The notes below the pieces were generated by a model that did not search any database, was not told the DNA's origin, and saw nothing but the letters and a program-made list of their open reading frames with translations. Shown one piece after another: positions 1 to 11,471 of a DNA stretch of 64,000 nt. The position numbers and the translations under genes were made by a program. The stretch is from Coniferiporia sulphurascens (Eukaryota; Basidiomycota; Agaricomycetes; Hymenochaetales; Hymenochaetaceae): the NCBI GenBank assembly GCA_002794785.1, contig NBBA01000001.1, positions 3,844,001-3,908,000 of the forward strand. The letters run 5' to 3'. The first letter of the stretch is position 1; every line of letters begins with the position of its first letter.

Positions 1-1957
1 AATATGCCGAACTTTGGGATATTCAGAGTCAAATCTGCTATCGCGGTCACGTCCTCTTTCTTCCCCTTCCACCATGATGCTCCAAACGTCTTTTTCAAGT
101 TGCGGATCGAGATGGCGGTATCCGGGGGTACTAGTAAAGGCTGTTTAATATTGTTTCCAGATGCTCGGGACGCACGCATCCGAAAACAATGAAGCCAAGA
201 CGAAGTAGAGGGCTCATACGCATCGTACAGGTTTCGCTCCAGAAGAACTGCCAGGAGGGGCCAAAGGAAAACATCAATCTAGAACAAATCATCAGCTTCG
301 ACAAATTGCCCGACAAGATAAGTATTTACAATTGCGGCGATGATCAAGGGAAGCAGCACTAGTCCGTTGTCAGGATCACCATGCAGTATGTTTGTGGGGA
401 TTTGGTGTACTTCAAATCCCGCTATGGCACGGACGGCGAAGATGTAGAACCCGGGAGGAAATATTATCGTAAAAATAAATGCGGCTCCTGTAGAAACGTG
501 TCCAAACGCTTGGGCAAGAATAGCAAATAAGATGGATAAGGATGTCGTGGATACAGCAGCAAGCTGGGGGAGTTTCCGAAAGGCGCGCTGACGAAAAATG
601 ACCAGCTTGTTAATGTCAACCTAAGAAAAACGAATTTCAACAGATTGCACATGTGCAGGTGAGTAAGTCCAGACAAACCCTAGTAGCAAATGGACAACAA
701 GAATAATTACGACGTGTGTTCCAGTAAATATACGGAAATGCCAGATGAGTGCCACAATAACCCAGGCGGGGAGGCAGGCAAGAGAGAAGCTGATGTGCCA
801 TGATCTGTGGGTATTCAATTAAATTTTTTGATTATGCAGCGAGCGTCAGACTACTACCGCACATTATGCGAGCCGAGTTTCGTAGGCCCATGGCTTGGAG
901 GTGACTGGTGAGGAGACTTGCACGTTCTCCCATGAACGAACCCGGCAGCTGATACGTTATGCCCAAAAAGCAGATGAACCTACGAGTGACAGTGAGTATA
1001 GGTCAAATGGTGATCTCTATCGAAACTAACAGCGCTAGGACGAGAATCTGCCTGAGGCCTCTTACGTAGCCTAGTTATGGTGTCATCAGAGACAAAACAA
1101 GGAAATAAGTTTCATTGGCGTACTGAGTCGGATATCCGTAGATTGCTCCTTCTTCGTCTCCTGTGTAAAAGGCCATTCTAAAGGAGTAGGTAGCTGGCTT
1201 CCCGTTCTTAGTTCAATGATTGCCTTTGGAAGCGGAAACGTCAGCATACTTTCGTCAAGCCTGAGAATATCATTTACTGAATCGAGAGCCCACTGTAGTG
1301 GAAGCACGCGCTCCTCATAATCACTCGTATGCTTCACAACGTCAATATGAGATAGACCGCCATCTATCATGATAGTATAGTTTAAAAAAGCCGTATCGTT
1401 TGCAGTCGTAGGCATCGCGTTGAATACCACAGCAGCAAAGCACTCCGAAAACAGATTGAAGTTCTGGGGGCATGCCTGCACAATGTCGTCCCGAGAGTTT
1501 ACCTGATGGACGGCTTGTACTTGGGAACCGCTAAAGCCACTGGTGACGCGAGCCATAATGTCGGAGGGAAGGGGAAAACCCGTCCCGTTCGTCCCATCCG
1601 CCCAGTACAGAGCAAGTGAGCCGTCCACTGGCACCTGGTCTTTAAGAGATAGAATAGGGGTGGGTTGGCCGATGCCATACTAGATTGTAGATTAATACAT
1701 GTTCAGCAATGGTTATGTGCAGACATACATTATTCGGTTTCGTGAAAAATAGCTGCGCGACCGCAAGAAATATTCCGTACGCAACGGGCAGAATGAAGCA
1801 TTTGAACGAGTTAAGCTGTGTATGTACCGATCGTTTAGACACACATAACAGCTCACGGACATACACGACTCACGTATGGGTGTCTGGAGAGTATAATCCA
1901 GTTCTTGAGGAAGAGTGCATGGAACTGCCTGCGGAAGACCTCATCCATGAAAGTCAT
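1..1957 (-). CDS. ABCA-family ABC transporter, N-terminal part (truncated by window edge)
   Basis: Membrane transporter of the ABCA type; only the N-terminal membrane region is in the window and the nucleotide-binding domains would lie beyond position 1. The first exon, from an ATG at 1957, reads MDEVFRRQFHALFLKNWI after a short lead and is joined through a GTGAGT...CACAG intron to a hydrophobic segment (FILPVAYGIFLAVAQLFF, about 1770). The large extracytosolic loop lies at about 1090-1630 and contains the family-typical stretch PLEWPFTQETKKEQ. More membrane helices follow near 480-820 (for example WHISFSLACLPAWVIVAL) and the GAAFIFTIIFPPGFYIFA segment near 420-500. Family assignment is by recall of fungal ABCA proteins; substrate is unknown. 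Exon edges below 1000 were not all resolved. Confidence 0.72.
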
Positions 1958-3037
1958 TGCCACCCAGTTCCGTGAGTGGGGAACCTACGGGGTGCATAAC
2001 TGGAGTACTTATAATTTTCGGGATTTGGTTCTGCATAAAAAGAAAGAACGGAGAAGGATGATACTGCGGACAGGCCACAGCTCTTCCAGGGTCTGCCATC
2101 AAGTCTTGACGGTGCCTTCAAGAGCCCATACAGTACTAGTCTTAGTACCCGGTGCAGTTATAAATAAAGGTCGGGATATATCTGCCCGTATATGGCAACA
2201 GTCGAAACTCGTGGTTCTGCCTCAGATCCATCAAAGAGAAAATGTGTTTGTTTTACGCTTGGCAGATTTTTCAAATATATTGTTGATTCTCAATAAACCA
2301 CGAGAATCAGCGAGAATCGATTAGAATCGGTAGTACACATGAAGTCTACCAAGGGTAAATCCAGTATGATTTCTCCTCAATATATAATGGATCTGAGGTA
2401 CAAAGGAATCGACCTTGGCACGAAATACATTTGGTATACATTGTATTCTGCAGAGCTTCACCAAGGATCCCTTTTAAATATAAAATTTTCCATTTTCCAT
2501 CTCGGCTGCATGCATCATTTCATCAGTGCTAGTAGCATTCCTGCCAGTGCGCCGTGTAATGAACTTGCAATCCTCCGGCGCGACCTCGGTTACAACATGA
2601 AACATCCCCAAAGGGACATCCCACATCCCCGAAGGGAATTGGTAATTCCACGAAGGGATCCTCATCAGCACTGCCGCCACTGGCAGACTAGTGGCGGAGA
2701 TATTATGGGACCGAGTAGAAATTGTATGTCCGTTCAATTATTTCATTTCTTCCATGTTTGTAATTGTAGCACCGGCATCTAGCATTTACGCACGGACTAC
2801 ATATTGGACAGCGAATTGAGTATCCGCATGCTTAGTATATACATGCCGTGAGCCGCGGGACAAATTGGAATTGAAAGTGACCCTCTCGTAAGTCACCATG
2901 CATATAGGGTACATTTAAAGGGTGTGAGGTGTGGTTGCATCATTGAAATTGTTTGGAAATGAACCGACGGGAGAGGAGTCGTAGACATAGAAACTGAAAC
3001 AGCCGAATAAACAATGGTCAACTGGGCGTATCTTTAG
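1958..3037. other. intergenic stretch, no convincing gene
   Basis: A 147-residue ORF on the plus strand (2339-2782) has a composition unlike its neighbours and no recognisable domain, so I do not call it a gene. Around 2580-2660 there are three imperfect copies of a CCCCRAAGGGA-like unit, and around 2290-2330 three spaced copies of AGAATC. The stretch also holds the promoter of the divergent-side ABC transporter. Confidence 0.5.
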
Positions 3038-4339
3038 CTAGCGCTCGGGATTTGATGAATCGTCTGAAGGGTCGTCCAACAAGTGAACAGGAATCGGTGG
3101 AATGAGCCTGATTGGTTGGGGCTGATACAGTGGGATTGTCCTGAGCTGAGGAGGGGGTATGTATGCCATAGACAACAATGCTGGTTTGCTCTCCGTGTCC
3201 GACGCAGACGACCATCCGAGAAACGGGGAGGAGGAATAATATCCTGGAGAAATCGAAGATTCTTCGGATGATCCGAACGGATTGTCCCATATTGAGGCAC
3301 CATCGGGGTGCTCTGATGTGGGAGAAAATAGATCCAAGTTGAACAAGTCTAGTGACGAGGCAGACGACGACGGGCGCAGTGCTGGGGGAGACCAGCTGTC
3401 CATAAAGTTAAGGTCGTGAACGTAGTTCGGATAGGGTAACGCAGATGTGGAGCCAGCGCTGTCTTGGCTGTGACTATTGCCACCGCCGTCCAACCCGGAA
3501 GCATCCAAAGGCGTGAAAGTAAGGCTCTGGAGCATGAGCGCCGAAAAATTCTGGCGATCGAGCGCTGTGGGGAGCTCATTGGCCCGGAAACCTGTGGAAC
3601 GCCGCGAAGATGCAGTGGCAGAACGGGGGTATTTGTCCTCCGTGACGATTCTTCTGCCTGAGCCCAAGGCAGAGTCCTCCCCCTCCAAACCGCTTCCGTC
3701 CTTCCATCCTTCTGCATCCGACCAGTGTTCAAGAAGACTCTGGCACATCGACTCGTCCAGCAGCGGAGGCTCGAGAGGTAGGGCGCAAGCGGGGCCCATG
3801 GTCGGCATCTGGCTGGACGTGCTAGACGGTGAATTTAAAGGGGATCCTAGAGGCGAATTGCCGTTAATCAAAAGCTGCCAATCGCCTATACACCCTTCAA
3901 CGGCAGGATCTGATGAGGAAGATGAAGGGACGGGAAATGCGCTGTCTGGGCTGGGAAGAGGACTATTAGATGATGAATTGCGCATGATAGACAGCCGGGT
4001 GCTCTGAGATCTGATCGAGTTTGAGATGTCCGCTTCCGAGTGCATGTCGCAGTAAGTGTGAAAGGAATTGAGCAGAGGCACTGTGCGATCTGGCGACGAA
4101 AGGCGTTTACTTTCAACAGCCATCACCCAGTTCCGGATACTGTCCTGGGACCTGTATGCATGTTCGGCTGCATGATCGTGCAATGCAAGATGAGGAGATG
4201 AGTTTGGGGCCAGCTGCGGGGAGTCGTCTGCGCTGGAAGTGGTAGGTTTAGAAGAAGACCCTAGTTTGACGCTTCCGTAATGTAGAACCAGGTCCATTGA
4301 GCTTCTCGGATTCCGTAACGAACTCTCGGGCGGCGTCAT
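3038..4339 (-). CDS. serine/proline-rich protein of unknown function
   Basis: I do not recognise this protein. From the ATG at 4339 (MTPPESSLRNPRSS) it runs about 433 residues without an intron. It is low in complexity, rich in Ser, Pro and Asp, and probably largely disordered. Features that can be seen are runs of serine near SSSSSDPAVEG, acidic/serine patches, and a proline-rich tail ending PPIPVHLLDDPSDDSSNPER. The reading frame continues upstream of the ATG, so a further 5' exon is possible; the neighbouring ORF at 4461-4865 could supply it. No membrane segment or signal peptide is visible. It might be a regulatory protein or transcriptional activator region, but nothing proves this. Confidence 0.55.
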   Translation of the reverse strand: MTPPESSLRNPRSSMDLVLHYGSVKLGSSSKPTTSSADDSPQLAPNSSPHLALHDHAAEHAYRSQDSIRNWVMAVESKRLSSPDRTVPLLNSFHTYCDMHSEADISNSIRSQSTRLSIMRNSSSNSPLPSPDSAFPVPSSSSSDPAVEGCIGDWQLLINGNSPLGSPLNSPSSTSSQMPTMGPACALPLEPPLLDESMCQSLLEHWSDAEGWKDGSGLEGEDSALGSGRRIVTEDKYPRSATASSRRSTGFRANELPTALDRQNFSALMLQSLTFTPLDASGLDGGGNSHSQDSAGSTSALPYPNYVHDLNFMDSWSPPALRPSSSASSLDLFNLDLFSPTSEHPDGASIWDNPFGSSEESSISPGYYSSSPFLGWSSASDTESKPALLSMAYIPPPQLRTIPLYQPQPIRLIPPIPVHLLDDPSDDSSNPER

Positions 4340-4460
4340 GACCACTCCTTCGCAAGCACGGGAGAGGAAAAGAGACAACCGCGCGTAAACCTCGCGTCCT
4401 CTGGATTTATATGACTCTGCCCACCTTTACTAGCTTTTGCACGCCTCGTACTCCAGGGGC

Positions 4461-4865
4461 TCAGTCGGCGAACGTCATCCTAATCGTGCACAATATCAGA
4501 ACAACATGATTCACCGCAACCGTGTTCGCCGACGTAAAAGGAGCGAAAGGCTGAGTAAAGGAAGAAGACTCCCGCACCATAGCAGCGTGTCCGCGTGAAG
4601 GATCAGTCAAAGTTAGGCAGTCGGCATCAGAGTCCGACGAGTTTAATCTCGTCCGCTCAATGACCTCCTTTTTGAATTCATATACTGCATGAGGGAAGCG
4701 GCCGGCCTCCTGAGCGGTGTGTGCGTTTGGAAAATGGTTGATACCGGCTTGTATGTGTGATGACGAAGCCGCGGACGACGGATAGCTATAGCAAGAGGAG
4801 CCTGGTGAATGTGGAACAGGAGGTGCGCTGCGTCCGCTAAAGAAAGACAAGCTGCCGGGGAACAT
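4461..4865 (-). CDS. small hypothetical protein, possibly the 5' exon of the downstream gene
   Basis: A 134-residue ORF starting MFPGSLSFFSGRSAPP, on the same strand and 121 bp upstream of the serine-rich gene. The middle (HAVYEFKKEVIERTRLNSSD) looks like protein sequence rather than noise, while the end (ILCTIRMTFAD) looks like read-through into an intron. A GTTGCG donor near 4519 and an acceptor near 4326 could join it in frame to the 3038-4339 gene, which would make both one gene. Function unknown. Confidence 0.3.
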   Translation of the reverse strand: MFPGSLSFFSGRSAPPVPHSPGSSCYSYPSSAASSSHIQAGINHFPNAHTAQEAGRFPHAVYEFKKEVIERTRLNSSDSDADCLTLTDPSRGHAAMVRESSSFTQPFAPFTSANTVAVNHVVLILCTIRMTFAD

Positions 4866-5340
4866 CGTGCGGGGGGGAAATAGCGGCCAGCAGGAAGGTG
4901 AGCAACTGAGCAGGTAAATATCTCCAGACGTCCATTGCTGCTACGACAACAATAAAAAAAAAAACAGCTAAGTAGTACTAGTAAGTACAGATTGCTTGAC
5001 CCACGCCGCATGATTGCGTGTTACCCCCAGTTATGCGCTCGCCGGATTTGGCAAAGTCCAACTCCGTTGCCTTCACAACATGTGCGGGTGCATTCCCGGT
5101 GCCTCGCACAGTCACGTAAGACTCCGCGATCCTGAGACACACGGAACCTTTAGTCGGTACATTATGTTTTCAAGGTCAATGTCAACGGCCAGGCGACCCG
5201 GCGCTCCCCTTCAGCCAACGTCCTATCATTTTACGTAGTAGCGCAGATAAAAACAGACATAACAAGGAGGAAAATGAAAACATCGAGCAAAAGAGACGAA
5301 CAACCAGGGGTGACAGTACAGGGAAGTCCCCTTTGTTGAA
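4866..5340. other. intergenic, no gene seen
   Basis: Lies between the small ORF (promoter side) and the stop codon of Nup96. It contains a short A-tract at about 4952-4962. No coding signal or structured repeat was recognised. Confidence 0.5.
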
Positions 5341-8114
5341 TCACGCCATTGCCGCAATTGTCCTCATAAAACTACCGTATGCAGACGCCTGAATCAGCTT
5401 CAGTCGGGCCGCCTCGTCCACGAGGCCTGGTTGGATCTCAATTTTGATCTATGACAAGATTGGAAAGCGGTTCTCAATGCAACAGGGAATGTCGAGACTT
5501 ACTGGTTGATTCGGATCGAGACAGTCGAGCAACTTCGACAACATGTAAGACAGAGCCGCACTACACTCATCGTTGCTCCCAGGCTTGTCGCGCAACACGT
5601 CAGGCAGGATCCCGATGAGTTTGGGTATTCTACCGCTAAGCATCTCGAGTTCAGACGCTTCGGCAGCATCTGGGACGGCCTCTTCCATCTGGTGCTTTTC
5701 TCTTAACTCCGGCACTCGACTGACGATGTGGACGTAGTCGACGAACAGCTAAATGCATAAAGGTATAAGCAGAAAAACGATGTGAATAATGAAAAGCTGA
5801 CCTGTCCGCCCACGCTAAAGTCATCTACCTGGTTTTCTTCCAAAGCAGTAAAAAGACTCAAAAGAAGATCTAGATCGTCCCTCAAGATAGCCTCCGGAGC
5901 CAGGTATGCGATCGCAAGCTCATGGGCGGTTTGGTATACCCTTGCTCGAGTATATAGCTCATACGCAAGATAAATGTCGCCTGTGTATAACGCGTGCGTA
6001 GCCTAACAATTCAGCAGGTCATCGACCTGACCATCATCGACAAGTAAAAAAAGAAAGCAAACCTTCGCCTCGTCAATCCATTCTTGAGGTATTTTTAGAC
6101 TTCCGTGCAATCCTGCTATCTTCCATTCATCTAGAAGCGGTGCGGATCGTGCGAGCAATTCCTTAATCGCACGTTTTCTCCTGAGGGAACGCAGACTCGT
6201 ATTAGTACGTTTGTTTTCGCCATTCCAGCACTTATACCTCACCCGATATCGTCTTCCAAAAAGAGTAGTACAAATGCGGCCTCCTGAATAAGACCATCCT
6301 GCTGCAACTGCGCCGCGTAGTTAATCGTCAGCGCATTGGCCGTCTGACTGTAGCCCAGGTTTTCCTGAGAGGTGTCCGTGCTGTCATCCATCGCGTCGTG
6401 CAGCTGTCGATCGGTAAAATCACGTAGCCGAAGGCAACGCGACAGGACAATGTACAAAAGCCAAGGAAGCTTATAGTCCCGAGGGTTGGGAGAAAAACTA
6501 AGGGGATTCAATGTTGACTCAAGTGTCATTGAAGGAGACAGGGCAAGTTTGATGAGGTTGAACAGCCCATCTGTGACCCTAGAAGCCGGTGAAAATGGCT
6601 GCTTCGAGTACCAAGGAGCTGGAAAGGCCATTGGGTCGGGGGACGCCCTTATGGTTTGTTCGTACACTTCGAAAGTCTCGCGCAGAGGCGTATCCAGGAA
6701 GGCAGAGAACCATAGCTGCAAACCAAATATCCTCAACCAGTCAAGGCCTTTTGTGACATTGATATCCTCCCTTCGGCTGCTTCCCTCGAGGATTTCGACC
6801 TCTCCGGCGGCCAATGCATACAACTTGCGAACGGCTTCGCTTATGTGTGTATCCACTTTCTCATCTCTCCATATTTGTAGCTGATCACGAATGTCCGCTC
6901 GGAATTCAACATCGCCAGGTACTTGAGAGATAAGCGTAGCGAGTCGGACGTTTCCACTGGCCGACAGTGTATCCACGGCCTTTTCAACTTGGTTCCCTGA
7001 AAGATGTAAAAATGATATGCTCGCAGAGTCGGTAGTGGCGAGTGCTTTGATATCTTGTTCTACCGAAGATGATACGGCACGCGAAAGCCATGTAGACAGT
7101 GCATCAGCGCGTCGTAGAGACAGGATACGATTTCGTATGTCGGCCGAGACTCCCGCGCCGAGATGTAAATCGAGGGGGTCGAAAAGTGCATGCCCTAGTT
7201 TGAAGACGGACGCGAAGTGTGTCTTGTCCTGTGCGGAGAAAAGGCCAGAGAAGGAAGCGAAAGAAAGTTCGTGACTAGGTAGAGCATACGGAGCATCCTC
7301 ATCGTCGTTAAACAAAGGGTTGATCTGTGTGTGTGACAGAAGGTGCTGTAACAAGTCTGGGGACTCTGCTGGAGAAAGCTGCGGCACGGTAATGTTGACA
7401 AGGGAAGAATTTGCACCTTGTGATCTTACGGAGAATTGAGAAGTTAATATTACAAGTACTATTTAATTGGCGAATAGTTACATACGGTAATGCTGCTGTG
7501 CTCAATTCTCCAACATGCACAAGCTTATCTGCCGCCCCCCAGCCCACTCGGAATGATCTGCCCAAGCTCAGCCCAGCATCGAGGTAAACGCCTTCGTGAT
7601 TTGCAGCGATGGATGCCGAAGAGGCAACACGGACATATTTTCGAGCAGGAGGTTGTGGGCGTGGTTGTGCAAATGAAGCGCGTGGTGGAACTTCCTTCGG
7701 CTCAAAATGGGCATCTGGCGAACGACGGTGCTTCAGGAAGCTGATCGCCTCCTTCTGCTGGGCCTTTGCGAGCTCTGGCACGCGAAATAGTGACGTCTGC
7801 ATGACATGTACCCTGTGAGGCTCGAGGGCTAGTTGTTGGGCCCATGGCGCCGGCTCGTCTGGTGCCTCCTCTTCACCGTCAGATGATGGACGTAGTTCCT
7901 CCTCGTCCATGATGGAGTCCTCTTCAGACTCCTCAGAGTCGTCTTCAACGCTCTCCGAGGACAGTGACGAGGAGGATGAAGACGAAGAAGCATAGGATTG
8001 ACGAACAGGCTTTGTGGGTTTTGAAACAGGTGGTCGACGTGAAGAGTGTAGTGAAGTGTCCGAGGCCGCACTGCTGTCTTCGCTATCGCTCGCAAAAGCC
8101 TTGAAACGCGTCAT
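5341..8114 (-). CDS. NUP96: nucleoporin Nup96 (Nup145C / Nup189C type)
   Basis: Scaffold subunit of the Y-shaped (Nup84/Nup107) complex of the nuclear pore. The ATG at 8114 gives MTRFKAFASDSEDSS, then an acidic Ser/Glu-rich region, then the Nup96 entry motif YLDAGLSLGRSFRVGWG. The remainder is alpha-helical (for example LPWLLYIVLSRCLRLRDF and ELLARSAPLLDEWKIAGL). Introns are short: after ALP (about 7490), after FLEDDIG (about 6240), after WIDEAK, and others down to the last exon IKIEIQPGLVDEAARLKLIQ, ending at TGA 5341. There is no upstream Nup98 GLFG region or autoproteolytic site: the next gene upstream is on the other strand. This is therefore a stand-alone Nup96 gene. Confidence 0.88.
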
Positions 8115-8587
8115 GGTGAAGAGCGAACGACGGACAGCGGGCAGTAGGTTGGTCGACCGAGCTTCGGGCACGAGCAAAACAAAGTGACGGCACGTGGAAG
8201 CGTGAGAACGTAAGGCAGCCCTTATAAAGAACAGATATTTTTGTTCTTGCCTTTCCTCTCATGCCCTCAAGTCAAATTGCAGGTCTGGCTGTGCAACTCA
8301 GGCCGGCCTGTGCCAAAGCAGGGCGTAAACGGATGTTGGGCACGCACGCCTGTTTGCTGCGCTATCTGAGCTTATCGGCTGGTGCAAGGCTGGCAGTTCA
8401 CATACTTCTGTTATTTTTCTCTCGTAGGGCTCCATGCGACTTTTATGATTTCTCTTGTATACGGGAATCTGTTTATATGATCGTCTAATGCATACTTGCT
8501 TTTTCTGTGTCACTTGATGCGAGTAAAACTAAGGCCACTTGAGAATGAAGGACATCTGAGTAGTCGGCGGACGTAACGCTGTGCGTT

Positions 8588-8661
8588 CACGTGCAGGCCA
8601 CGGGTGGAGACACGCGTTTGGTATCTGTCGGACGCGAGTCGCGCGACGCGATGTGACGCGT
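8588..8661 (+). promoter_or_regulatory. E-box and two MluI cell-cycle boxes upstream of the homeodomain gene
   Basis: A CACGTG palindrome (8588-8593) is followed by two ACGCGT boxes (8612-8617 and 8656-8661), all within 135 bp of the homeodomain start codon, in a CpG-rich stretch. ACGCGT is the known binding site of the fungal MBF cell-cycle factor. The positions are seen in the sequence; binding is inferred. Confidence 0.4.
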
Positions 8662-8719
8662 TACGAACGCGCTGTTTATTCACCCTAACCATCCCCTCTC
8701 TGGTTCCCTCCACCCAGCC

Positions 8720-9922
8720 ATGTCGCGTCTCCCAATGTCTCGATCGTCCTCGCTGTCCTCAACGTCGTCCGTCATCATATGCGACGTCGGTGCAGCTTCG
8801 ACAGCCAAGTCGACCTCAAAGCGCACTCGCAAACGTTTCTCCCATGAGCAGCTCATCGTCCTTGAGCAGGCTTACCACAAGACGTCCCACCCGTCTCGGG
8901 AGGAACGAGAGCTTGTGGCTCAGAAGACCGGCATGTATGTGTTTAATTTTAATGTATTTTCACACCGCCTCATCCCACTTCCAGGGACGTGAAATCTGTC
9001 AGGTATGTATTCCTTCAGCGTGTGCTCCCTCCAGCACTGATCTGCGTATAGCATTTGGTTCCAGAACAAGAGACAGATGGAGCGCAAGATTGCCTTGGGT
9101 AACGCGACAAACCGGAACGCCCCTCTTCCTTTTGCTATGTATCCTGTACACTACGCGTCCTCGGCCCCGCTAGCAACGCATATCTCGGACCATCGGACAC
9201 CCTTCTCAATGCACCACCCCCATACCCTTCCCAATGCGATACCTACCAATTCACGTCGTCCTTCGCGCACTGCAAGTGGCACCCTCTTACTCGACCGAAT
9301 CGCGACGCGCGCTGAACTACCTGCTCGCGCACCGCACACGCCTACTAAACGCTCACATCAGGCTCGATATGCCGGCGGCTCCGTCCAGTCTAAATCCTCC
9401 ACGACGGTGTGGGACGCCATGCCTTCCTCACCCCTCCAACACGAATCGGATTTGCCTGCGGATGCGAGCATAGGCTCACCCTCTGCACGAGAATATCTGG
9501 ATTTCGCATCCTCGCGCCGAGGTAAAAGCCGACCGCATGGCCGGCGTACGCTTGAATGGGCGTGTGCAGCTGCGCGCATAGCGGCGGAAAAAGATATCAC
9601 AACATCTCTGGACGCATCCCGCCCGCGACACCTCGAGTCTGCGTTCGACACGGACGGTATGACATTCGGTCCCGACGATAGGATCGAAGAAGTAGATACC
9701 GAGGTGGAGAGCGATAGTCATGAGGCCATCACTCCCGACAACAGTCAGACCATGCTGGCCCTCAGCTCGTCGCCGGTCCGCATTTTCGGAGCCACGAAGA
9801 AATCCAAGTCGGGTGTGAGAAAACTGGCCGGGATCGCGAAGGATCAATACGCTGGGGATGATGCGGACGTAATGGATGCTGCTTTAACCCTTTGTGGTTT
9901 ACTGAAAGGACGGAGCGGATGA
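8720..9922 (+). CDS. homeodomain transcription factor (Yox1/Yhp1-like architecture)
   Basis: Nuclear DNA-binding protein of about 367 residues in three exons: 8720-8934, 8985-9002 and 9052-9922. The homeodomain is at about residues 33-90, with KRTRKRFSHEQLIVLEQAY as helix 1 and SIWFQNKRQMERK as the recognition helix, including the invariant W-F-x-N. The second exon is only 18 nt and encodes part of the turn before the recognition helix; both junctions keep the frame. The C-terminal 275 residues are Ser/Pro/Asp-rich and unrecognised. It is divergent from Nup96, with a CpG-rich promoter carrying ACGCGT boxes. The comparison with Yox1 rests on domain layout and promoter motifs only; a mating-type HD gene is less likely because no HD partner lies nearby. 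Confidence 0.85.
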
Positions 9923-10199
9923 CTACTAAAACACGAGTACCCCGGTGAATGACAGAACGAAACGGAACAGACACGCCCAGACACTTTGTTAATACTGCAA
10001 CTCCTTCACTCGTTTGTTAATAATGCACATACTTGGACTTCGGGATGTAGAATCCAGCAGCAATTTTTATTTATTGTAACTTTGTAGAAAATCTCCGACA
10101 ATGCGATCCCCATGGTTTCCTTTAAAATGATTCGACAAAATAAGGAGTTCCGAATTACATGGGATACCGGAATGTAAGTGACAAAGATCGCAGCCATCG

Positions 10200-11471
10200 T
10201 CACGCCCAGCAGATTTTGAACAATCTGTACCCTGATTCATCCGCTCTCCCTACCCCGTCGCTTCGTTCCAAGTGTTGGACCATGATGGATTTCAGAGACA
10301 AGCTATCGGGAGTAGTTCCACGTCCTGCAGAGACGGTAGGGAACACGTCCAAAACCGAAGCCGCCAATCCTTCGTGCCGTCCAGTATTACGTACGGCGAT
10401 AATCATCCAGAATACGCCTCCCTCGGGGCACGCAGGCGAGGGGCGCTTAAGCAGACGTTCGACACAATTCTTGATCCACCCTGCATGGTCAGCCTCATAG
10501 ACGACATCCGCCGCTAAAATTACATCGAACGCCGTGTCAAAAGGAGGTTCGGATGGCGGATACTGCCAATCGAGCAGTTGGACGTTGATCCGGGGATGAA
10601 TTTCCAAAGGAAAATTCATATCGACGTTCCGTTGAAGGTTGGTAAGTACATCTGGGTGATAATCTGTCGCAATAATATCCATCGTCGATGGCGTCTGGCG
10701 TAGAGCACAGATGATCTTTGCGGCGGCGATGCTGAGGATGCCCGTCCCCGCTCCAAGTTCAAGAACGAGTGAACCCTGGCTGGGGAAGATATTGAAACTC
10801 GATGGGTCCCGACACATCATCCTCGCGAAGTGGATCGCGCTTGCCCATGATTGGAGACCCACAGAGCTGTGATCCTCCGACGCAAGCAGGTCGTTCAACT
10901 CCACGGAGATATACTCGTCTGTTTCTGAGTGGCCAAATGGAAATTTGAATTGTCGCGTTAACTCTTCGTCCTCTTCATGTGCACCAGCGCAATACGCCAA
11001 AACCAAGGCCGCCCTCTCTATCAACGCCTCCCTTTCCATCATCTCTTCGTCCGAAAGGGACTGTCCGGCTGGGAAGATCCACGGGGACGATCTTGCGATA
11101 AACCCTGTCAACCAGCGAACGGCAAAATCCCGCTCAAGCGAGTCATTCCTGATCAACTGAAGTGTTTCCCTGAGCTCCTCCGCATTCCCCTCCCAACAAT
11201 CTTCATCCTCCTCCGCGGATGCATAACCGGAGTCTGCCACAAGCTCCTGCTGGGCGACTTTTTCTTTCCTCGTAGACTGAAGACTCGAGTCTAGGCGGGC
11301 AAGGGAGTCATCTGCACCCCCCTCACCACGTCGTCTGCCCGCCAACTGCGCGCCATCCTCCTTTGAATAGATGAGACACAAACGTTCGATTGCATCAGAG
11401 ACTGTCTCCGTGGAGCTTGCAGTAAGTTTTGTTAGGGGAATCAGGAATCCAGAAGGATTATAGTTGAGCAT
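10200..11471 (-). CDS. S-adenosylmethionine-dependent protein methyltransferase, family 16
   Basis: Intronless 423-residue enzyme. The SAM-binding motif LVLELGAGTGILSIAAAKI lies at about residues 235-253. It is followed by an acidic strand end (DIIATDYHPDVL) and the post-I motif VILAADVVYEADHAGW, as in the METTL21/EFM/FAM86 group of lysine methyltransferases. The N-terminal 230 residues form the helical leader seen in fungal members, including an acidic stretch (SAEEDEDCWEG). By family knowledge it would methylate lysines on translation factors or chaperones; the substrate cannot be read from sequence. It converges on the homeodomain gene, 277 bp away. Confidence 0.82.
   Translation of the reverse strand: MLNYNPSGFLIPLTKLTASSTETVSDAIERLCLIYSKEDGAQLAGRRRGEGGADDSLARLDSSLQSTRKEKVAQQELVADSGYASAEEDEDCWEGNAEELRETLQLIRNDSLERDFAVRWLTGFIARSSPWIFPAGQSLSDEEMMEREALIERAALVLAYCAGAHEEDEELTRQFKFPFGHSETDEYISVELNDLLASEDHSSVGLQSWASAIHFARMMCRDPSSFNIFPSQGSLVLELGAGTGILSIAAAKIICALRQTPSTMDIIATDYHPDVLTNLQRNVDMNFPLEIHPRINVQLLDWQYPPSEPPFDTAFDVILAADVVYEADHAGWIKNCVERLLKRPSPACPEGGVFWMIIAVRNTGRHEGLAASVLDVFPTVSAGRGTTPDSLSLKSIMVQHLERSDGVGRADESGYRLFKICWA

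Noticed and set aside
2339..2782. 147-residue plus-strand ORF
   Set aside because: No domain, odd composition and a block created by short CCCCRAAGGGA repeats; no splice context or neighbouring signal supports translation.
3477..4007. 176-residue plus-strand ORF opposite the Ser-rich gene
   Set aside because: Mirror of low-complexity sequence; composition explained by the opposite strand.
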